This document shows positions 1 to 4,812 of a stretch of DNA of 6,203 nt, piece after piece (position 1 is the first letter of the stretch; each line of letters starts with the position of its first letter). The notes beneath the pieces are model-generated. The model was not told where the DNA came from, did no database searches, and was given only the letters and a program-made list of their open reading frames with translations. The stretch comes from Candidatus Peregrinibacteria bacterium (GTDB lineage Bacteria; Patescibacteriota; Gracilibacteria; UBA1369; LOWO2-01-FULL-3): assembly GCA_014728975.1 (NCBI GenBank), contig WJKQ01000040.1, positions 1 through 6,203 on the forward strand, in the 5' to 3' direction. The position numbers and the translations under genes are program-made.

Positions 1-641
1 ACCCAACTCATAGCACTACATTCAATATGCCAGCCGGGTCGGCCGTCTCCCCACGGACTGGGCCAAAATGGCTCACCTTCTTTTTTAAATTTCCATAAAG
101 CAAAATCATAGGGATTTTTTTTCTCAACATTTACATCAACACGTGCTCCCATTTTCAATTCGTCCAAATTTTGACCGGAAAGGCTACCATATGCCGGATA
201 TTTCTCAATGTCAAAATAAACTCCGTCATCAAGAGAATACGTATATCCCTTTTTTTCTAAATTTTTAATAAGATCAATTATTTTATCTATGTTTTCAGTT
301 GCTTTCGGCTGAAAATCCGGTTTTTTTACGCCTAATTTATCATAATCTTTTTCATATTCAGGAATGATTTTTTTTACAAGTTCCTCCACACTAAGACCTT
401 TTTCCTTTGCTCTTTTTATCATTTTATCGTCTATGTCCGTATAATTTGAAACAAATTTAACCTTATATTGCCTATATTCAAAATATTTACGTATAATATC
501 AAATGCCACGGCGCTTCTTCCATGTCCAAGATGAGCGATATCATAAACAGTGGGACCGCAGACATATATACCAACCTCACAGGGTTCCAGGGAAATAAAT
601 TTTTCCTTTTTCTTGGATTTGCTGTTATAGAGTTTTATCAT
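1..641 (-). CDS. cysS: Cysteinyl-tRNA synthetase, N-terminal 213 residues (3' end outside window)
   Basis: This cytoplasmic class I aminoacyl-tRNA synthetase charges tRNA-Cys with cysteine using ATP. The reading frame is open from the ATG at 641-639 to the left edge, giving 213 residues of a protein usually about 460 long, so the anticodon-binding end is missing. Diagnostic motifs are YVCGPTVYD (residues 26-34, with the first zinc ligand Cys28), the HIGH-type signature HLGH (37-40), NYTDIDDKM (66-74) and PGWHIECSAM (202-211), where Cys208 matches the second zinc ligand. The KMSKS loop would lie beyond the edge. The start overlaps the yggT stop as ATGA, and no Shine-Dalgarno sequence precedes it, so translation is probably coupled to yggT. 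It is the third gene of the leftward unit. Nothing indicates decay. Confidence 0.97.
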   Translation of the reverse strand, partial: MIKLYNSKSKKKEKFISLEPCEVGIYVCGPTVYDIAHLGHGRSAVAFDIIRKYFEYRQYKVKFVSNYTDIDDKMIKRAKEKGLSVEELVKKIIPEYEKDYDKLGVKKPDFQPKATENIDKIIDLIKNLEKKGYTYSLDDGVYFDIEKYPAYGSLSGQNLDELKMGARVDVNVEKKNPYDFALWKFKKEGEPFWPSPWGDGRPGWHIECSAMSW

Positions 642-928
642 ATAAGGCTTGCTAATAATGCTGCAATTGTACCGGACAAAAGATCTATACCGATTAAAGC
701 AATTAATGGAGAAAGGTCAATCATTCCGATTCTGTGTGGAATTTTACGGGCAATTGAAATAAAAGGCTCTGTAACATCGATTAAAATTTGTGAAAATCGG
801 CCTCTGGGACCTGGTCTGCCCATACTTAACCAGGATACGATAATCCTTCCGATAATCGCGTAAGTGATTAAATTTCCCAGTATGATAACAAATTGAATAG
901 CAAAATAAATGAGCTGAGCTGTATCCAT
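638..928 (-). CDS. yggT: YggT family small integral membrane protein
   Basis: This is a 96-residue membrane protein. Two hydrophobic blocks, about residues 5-30 and 70-95, flank a short amphipathic loop. The loop carries the family signature: an Arg before an 'IVSW' stretch, then ITEPFISIARKIP-like and IDLSPLIALIGIDLL-like segments. YggT proteins are widespread and poorly understood; family work links them to osmotic tolerance, cell division or thylakoid biogenesis, and none of these can be inferred here. I chose the ATG at 928-926 because AAAGGG (937-932) lies just upstream. A TTG at 949-947 in the same frame would add seven residues (MKFIKGI) but has no ribosome site. The gap to the upstream Ig-domain gene is 42 bp (21 bp if TTG is used), and the stop overlaps the cysS start by four bases, so an operon is likely. 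Confidence 0.88.
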   Translation of the reverse strand: MDTAQLIYFAIQFVIILGNLITYAIIGRIIVSWLSMGRPGPRGRFSQILIDVTEPFISIARKIPHRIGMIDLSPLIALIGIDLLSGTIAALLASLI

Positions 929-931
929 AAT

Positions 932-937
932 CCCTTT
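932..937 (-). promoter_or_regulatory. Candidate ribosome binding site of yggT
   Basis: AAAGGG on the minus strand lies three bases ahead of the ATG at 928. It is the only recognisable Shine-Dalgarno-like purine stretch at any start in the window, and it favours this ATG over the TTG at 949. The spacing is shorter than the usual 5-9 bases, so the assignment is moderate. Confidence 0.45.
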
Positions 938-970
938 AATAAATTTCAAAAGGATATTAGCAAAATCAGA

Positions 971-3100
971 CTATTTAAACAAATCATGACGTTCTTCACG
1001 AACCTGAAAGCGTTTTTTAGAAGTTTGACCGTAAAAAACCCCGCCCAATAAAGCAAATAGAACCAGCCACATAATTTCAGGTCCGCTTTCGCTGGCATCT
1101 TTTTCCATTTCCTCAAGAGCTTCCTCTCCGGCTATTCCCAATTCAACTTCAGGAGGAGGTGCTTCAACCACTGCAGGATTTGGAACAGCGGATACGATAT
1201 TACTGAAATGTTCACTGATATTGCCTTTTTCATCAACAGCTACAACCGCAAAATAATATTCAACACCGTTTTTAAGATTTGGAATATACCAGGTTGTGGA
1301 ATTGGTAAATGTATCTACAGCTTCTGTTAATTGATTTGGAGAAAGTCCATAATAAACTCTGTAATTTGGAATTACGTTTGTGGAAACCGCAGGCGCGTTC
1401 CAGGTAAGAGTAATTCTGTGATCCGAAGGAACAGCCTTAAGACCTGTTACGTCACCGACCACAGGTACCTCAACCTGATCTGAAACTACACCGACAGTTA
1501 AAACGGCATAATTTTCAAACCTGGATTCATTTCCGAGTTCGTCAACGATAATAAACGTAAGAGGATATTCACCAAACTCAATCGGAGCTGAAAAAGAAGT
1601 TTCATAGTAGCCTTCCGGATTTTCAGTGAATTCATAAATATTTCCTTCAAAAACCACGGTAGCCTGGGATAGTTCATCTTCGGTATATAATTTTACATTA
1701 ACCACGGAACCTGGGTCTACGGTGTCACTCGGCTCAAAAGTTACATTAGAAATTTCAGGAGCCGAAGTATCTATATTTACTTCAACCGTTTCACTTGTTG
1801 CTACTATCGTACCCACTTCATTTACGGTTGCCGCATAAATATTATGCATTCCATCAACCAGAGTGGAAGTTGTATATGAAAAATTTCCTGAAGCATCGGC
1901 AATGAGTGAGGCGATTTCAACATCATTATCAAAAATTTTAATCTGGGATCCCGGAGGAGCTGTACCGCTGATTACCTGAACATTATTACTATATGTTCCT
2001 GAAACAGGATTGGTTATACCTATTCCGTTCGACGGCCCTAAAGGTTCTTCATCACCCACTACAAAGGTCTGTTCTCCAAAAATTGAACTGTCATCAATAT
2101 CTATTACTGCAAGTTCATACGTTCCAGGCTGAAGAAAAGACATTGCCAGACTGAATGTATGAGTTCCCAGATCAGAAGACGTAAAAGTATAATCTTCAGG
2201 TAAATTAACGTAGGCCGCGTTATCACTCAAAACAGCAAACCTGATTGTCCCCGTATAATCGACCACGGGCTGGTTTTCACTATCGTATGCTGTAATTGTA
2301 AAAGTAACACTGTCTCCGACATTTAATGTTGACGGAATATCTTCAAATTCGAAATGATCTACACCAAGAGATCCATTACCTAAAGCGGCATAAGCATAAT
2401 TACTCGGCGTATCATTTTCAAATAAAAAAGAATTGGAATTAAAATACGCAACTTTTGCTTTTGAATTTAAAATTTTATCAGCTGTAGCATCATAAACGGA
2501 ATAGACCGCTGTACCCTGCTGATTTGAAGAAACTCTAAAAATAACTTTTCCATTGGAGTCGGAAAAATCCGAATCCGAATAAGTTTCTGTCTTATCTCCA
2601 TTAGCGCTTGAAATTAACCTGACAAGATGATCCTCTATGGGATTGTTAAATTTATCAAACAACTGAACTGTAATTAATGCTTTTTCTCCATAAGAACGAA
2701 CAACCTGATCCGACGGCGAAACAGTGGAAGCAGTTTCAGAAAGTTCTCCCGGATAAACAGTAAAAGTATTTGCGCGGCTGATCGTTGAATTATTTTCAAG
2801 TTTTGCTGAAACTCTGTAAGTTCCGGCTTTTCTTGTGTGATAATCAGATAGTTCGGCCTGGGCAACCCCGTTTGAATTAGTTACAGCGGAAAGATTTATA
2901 AGCTCGCTATCCGGATTTGTAACTTCAAAAGATATATTTGTATTTGGAGTGGTTTTGGAAGTTCTTAAATATGTAGTATAACCCGCAACAGTATTTAATC
3001 CGTATGCTTCAACAGGTAAATCATACTGGGCAAAAGAAGTTACCGGCAGTATCAACGATAAAAAAAGCAATATCCATATCTTTGTAAAAAATTTTCTCAT
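971..3100 (-). CDS. Secreted, membrane-anchored multi-Ig/fibronectin type III surface protein
   Basis: This 709-residue protein has no recognised gene name. A signal peptide (residues 1-24: basic start, hydrophobic core, SFA ending before Gln25) is followed by beta-sandwich domains. Two Big_1/invasin-like repeats lie at about 34-116 and 127-220. A third Ig-like domain at about 246-349 contains VGDSVTFTITAYD and later YTFTSSDLGTHTFS. A bacterial Ig domain at about 360-445 contains SGTAPPGSQIKIFDND, and another Ig-like domain lies at about 447-537. A fibronectin type III domain at about 551-640 has LTWNAP and YYFAVVAVDEKGN. A Pro/Glu-rich stalk (641-672), one membrane helix (about 676-692) and a basic tail (TSKKRF onward) finish it, so the body faces outside and the tail inside. 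There is no LPXTG motif and no cysteine. Adhesion, surface-layer or cell-contact roles are plausible but inferred. It heads the leftward unit and is divergent from the PKD-7TM gene. Its ATG has no Shine-Dalgarno and an A-rich leader. Confidence 0.9.
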   Translation of the reverse strand: MRKFFTKIWILLFLSLILPVTSFAQYDLPVEAYGLNTVAGYTTYLRTSKTTPNTNISFEVTNPDSELINLSAVTNSNGVAQAELSDYHTRKAGTYRVSAKLENNSTISRANTFTVYPGELSETASTVSPSDQVVRSYGEKALITVQLFDKFNNPIEDHLVRLISSANGDKTETYSDSDFSDSNGKVIFRVSSNQQGTAVYSVYDATADKILNSKAKVAYFNSNSFLFENDTPSNYAYAALGNGSLGVDHFEFEDIPSTLNVGDSVTFTITAYDSENQPVVDYTGTIRFAVLSDNAAYVNLPEDYTFTSSDLGTHTFSLAMSFLQPGTYELAVIDIDDSSIFGEQTFVVGDEEPLGPSNGIGITNPVSGTYSNNVQVISGTAPPGSQIKIFDNDVEIASLIADASGNFSYTTSTLVDGMHNIYAATVNEVGTIVATSETVEVNIDTSAPEISNVTFEPSDTVDPGSVVNVKLYTEDELSQATVVFEGNIYEFTENPEGYYETSFSAPIEFGEYPLTFIIVDELGNESRFENYAVLTVGVVSDQVEVPVVGDVTGLKAVPSDHRITLTWNAPAVSTNVIPNYRVYYGLSPNQLTEAVDTFTNSTTWYIPNLKNGVEYYFAVVAVDEKGNISEHFSNIVSAVPNPAVVEAPPPEVELGIAGEEALEEMEKDASESGPEIMWLVLFALLGGVFYGQTSKKRFQVREERHDLFK

Positions 3101-3133
3101 TTATGTTTGTTTTTGTTTTTTTAAAATCCTTTA

Positions 3134-3162
3134 ATTTTACCTTAAATTAAGATTTTCTTCAA
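3134..3162 (-). promoter_or_regulatory. Candidate sigma-70-type promoter of the Ig/FN3-yggT-cysS unit
   Basis: On the minus strand, a -35 element TTGAAG (3162-3157, 4 of 6 consensus) is separated by exactly 17 bp from a -10 element TAAAAT (3139-3134, 5 of 6). Transcription would start near 3127 and give an A-rich, largely unstructured leader of about 27 bases before the ATG at 3100. The region is AT-rich, so chance matches occur, but the spacing and position fit well. Confidence 0.5.
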
Positions 3163-3192
3163 TTCTCACCACCATAATCAATTACTTTAGTC

Positions 3193-3227
3193 AAGTTTAA
3201 TAAATTCTAGTAAATAAAATTAAACTT
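3193..3227. repeat. Inverted repeat in the divergent intergenic region
   Basis: A perfect 9-bp inverted repeat, AAGTTTAAT (3193-3201) and ATTAAACTT (3219-3227), is separated by 17 bp. It ends directly at the putative extended -10 element of the rightward unit and lies upstream of the leftward promoter. It could be an operator bound by a dimeric regulator. It is too AT-rich and the loop too long for an intrinsic terminator. In such AT-rich sequence it may be chance. Confidence 0.3.
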
Positions 3228-3236
3228 TGCTATGCT
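3228..3236 (+). promoter_or_regulatory. Candidate extended -10 promoter of the PKD-7TM/ATP-grasp unit
   Basis: TGCTATGCT combines an upstream TGn motif (3228-3230) with a -10-like TATGCT (3231-3236, keeping the key T, A and final T). No good -35 is seen at the right distance, as is usual for extended -10 promoters. The start would fall near 3243, giving a leader of only about 18 bases. An alternative -10, TAAAAT at 3215-3220, has no matching -35. Confidence 0.35.
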
Positions 3237-3260
3237 CATTCTGCAAAAATCCTAATTATC

Positions 3261-4811
3261 ATGTTTAAAAAAATAATCTCAATTTTTCTGCTTGGTCTTT
3301 TTATAATGACTGCTTCAGTTTTTGCACAGACAGAAGAAGAAGAACTGCCACAACCCCCAACATATCTTCAACCGGTGATTGCAACCGATAAAGCTTTGGA
3401 AGTTCAAAAAAGTACGATATTTGATGCTTCTCTGTCATTTCTTCCACACCCGGACAGTGAAATAAAATATGAATGGAATTTCGGAGATGGAAATAGAAAC
3501 GAAGGAGTAGAAGTTCTTCACGCATACAAAGAACCTGGAACTTACACCATAACTCTTACAATTGATGACGGATACAATATCGCGACAACCGAATTAGAAG
3601 TTTTTGTATACAGAAAACTGATAGTTCTAATAACAGACCAGACTGCGGTTCAGGAAAGAATAGAAGTAATAAAAGATTTCGCGGAAAAACAGGGAGTCTA
3701 TATAAAATTAATAGAAAGTTTTGGAAGCAGTACCGAATTTATTTCTGAAGAAGTTTTAACCAAAAAATTGACCGAGGAATCTGTAAGCCTTCAAAAAGCC
3801 AATCAGATAATAATATGGACTAAAGAAAACGCAGGACTAAACGCTTTGTCCAGACACATTCAGGGTAACCGGAAAAAAATAACAACAAATTTTTCACAAA
3901 AAACAATCACCGTATTGGAAAGTAACGTTACCAGAAACCTGAACAGAATCCAGCGACAGTTTAAGGTAATAAAACCAAAAAGCATCGTTGTCGCAAAAGA
4001 GGCTGCTATTTATCCAATAATCGAAAGTCGTGACGAAGAGGAATTCATCAACACACTTAAAAAAGGCGGATACGAATACAAGATAATCACTGAAAAAACG
4101 GGAAAACTAAGACCTTGGAATTTCATGTCGTATTTTGTGAACCTTCTGATAAATAATGGAATTCCCGACAATATAATAGCCCTGTTACTGCTTCTTCCAA
4201 TAATCGCAACTGTCGTAGCCTTCATGAAACAATTTGTGGGTGTGACCACTTTTGGGATTTATACTCCTTCAATAATTACTTTATCTTTTCTTGTGATCGG
4301 TATGCATGCCGGACTTTTAACATTATCCGCGGCAATAATAATCGGGGGACTGGTGAGGTCATTGTTGAGAAAGGTAAGGATGCTGTTTATTCCAAGAATG
4401 GCAGTAGTAATTACGATTGTTTCTCTGGCTTTATTTCTGATAATTATTGCAAGTGTCTACCTGGGATTATTTAATGCTGAATTTTTATCGATAGCAATAT
4501 TTCCTATGTTGATTTTGACTACGCTTGTTGAAAAATTCGTTAGCGTAAAAACAGAAAAAGGACTTTCATCAGCATCAACTTTAATGTTATCAACAGTATT
4601 TGTGGCGATTATCGCTTATTTTATAGCCGGAGGAGAAATTGACCTCGGTTTTGTTTCTTTTAAGCTCGAGTATATAAAGAATTTGATTATGGCATATCCG
4701 GAAATAGTACTCTTATTGATAATTATTAATATTCTCCTTGGAAAATGGAGTGGTCTCAGAATTTTGGAAAGAATTCGTTTTCGTGAAGTATTAAGACACA
4801 TAGAAGAATAA
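3261..4811 (+). CDS. PKD-domain protein with C-terminal seven-helix membrane domain (7TM_transglut type)
   Basis: This is a 516-residue membrane protein with no gene name. It starts with a signal peptide (1-22, ending SVFA before Gln23). A PKD domain follows at about 37-116, with the hallmark WNFGDG (72-77) and the later YKEPGTYTITLTIDDG (89-104). Residues about 118-290 form a soluble region of alternating strand-like and helical stretches that I cannot assign. About seven hydrophobic helices follow (roughly 303-322, 330-347, 350-366, 380-400, 408-424, 436-456, 480-495), ending in a basic tail (RILERIRFREVLR). The stretch QFVGVTTFGIYTPSIITLSF (324-343) resembles the conserved first part of the 7TM domain found in proteins with an inactive transglutaminase fused to 7TM, which in relatives neighbour a RimK-like ligase. 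Predicted topology is N-terminus outside, C-terminus inside. The next gene starts one base after the stop, so the two are surely co-transcribed. A role as receptor, scaffold or transporter is inference. There is no cysteine and no clear Shine-Dalgarno. Confidence 0.88.
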   Translation: MFKKIISIFLLGLFIMTASVFAQTEEEELPQPPTYLQPVIATDKALEVQKSTIFDASLSFLPHPDSEIKYEWNFGDGNRNEGVEVLHAYKEPGTYTITLTIDDGYNIATTELEVFVYRKLIVLITDQTAVQERIEVIKDFAEKQGVYIKLIESFGSSTEFISEEVLTKKLTEESVSLQKANQIIIWTKENAGLNALSRHIQGNRKKITTNFSQKTITVLESNVTRNLNRIQRQFKVIKPKSIVVAKEAAIYPIIESRDEEEFINTLKKGGYEYKIITEKTGKLRPWNFMSYFVNLLINNGIPDNIIALLLLLPIIATVVAFMKQFVGVTTFGIYTPSIITLSFLVIGMHAGLLTLSAAIIIGGLVRSLLRKVRMLFIPRMAVVITIVSLALFLIIIASVYLGLFNAEFLSIAIFPMLILTTLVEKFVSVKTEKGLSSASTLMLSTVFVAIIAYFIAGGEIDLGFVSFKLEYIKNLIMAYPEIVLLLIIINILLGKWSGLRILERIRFREVLRHIEE

Positions 4812-4812
4812 T

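Noticed and set aside
638..640. UGA recoded as glycine, as in some Gracilibacteria-type genomes
   Set aside because: TGA ends yggT at the length expected for the family and no in-frame TGA interrupts any conserved gene, so the standard code fits.
468..863. 131-codon plus-strand reading frame antisense to cysS and yggT
   Set aside because: It lies wholly over two well-supported minus-strand genes, has no family-like motifs and no ribosome site; it is an antisense shadow.
971..1080. Sortase (LPXTG) anchor at the end of the Ig/FN3 protein
   Set aside because: There is a membrane helix and basic tail but no LPXTG-like pentapeptide before it, so plain membrane anchoring is the better reading.
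2674..2865. 63-codon minus-strand frame inside the Ig/FN3 gene
   Set aside because: It is an alternative frame of the same strand within a strongly supported coding region, with no recognisable motif.
3193..3227. Intrinsic terminator
   Set aside because: The stem is almost entirely A/T, the loop is 17 bases, no T-run follows in a sensible position, and the site lies between divergent gene starts.
4010..4801. Minus-strand frames of 79 and 61 codons opposite the 7TM region
   Set aside because: They are hydrophobic-looking only because they are complements of membrane-helix codons; the plus-strand gene explains the region.
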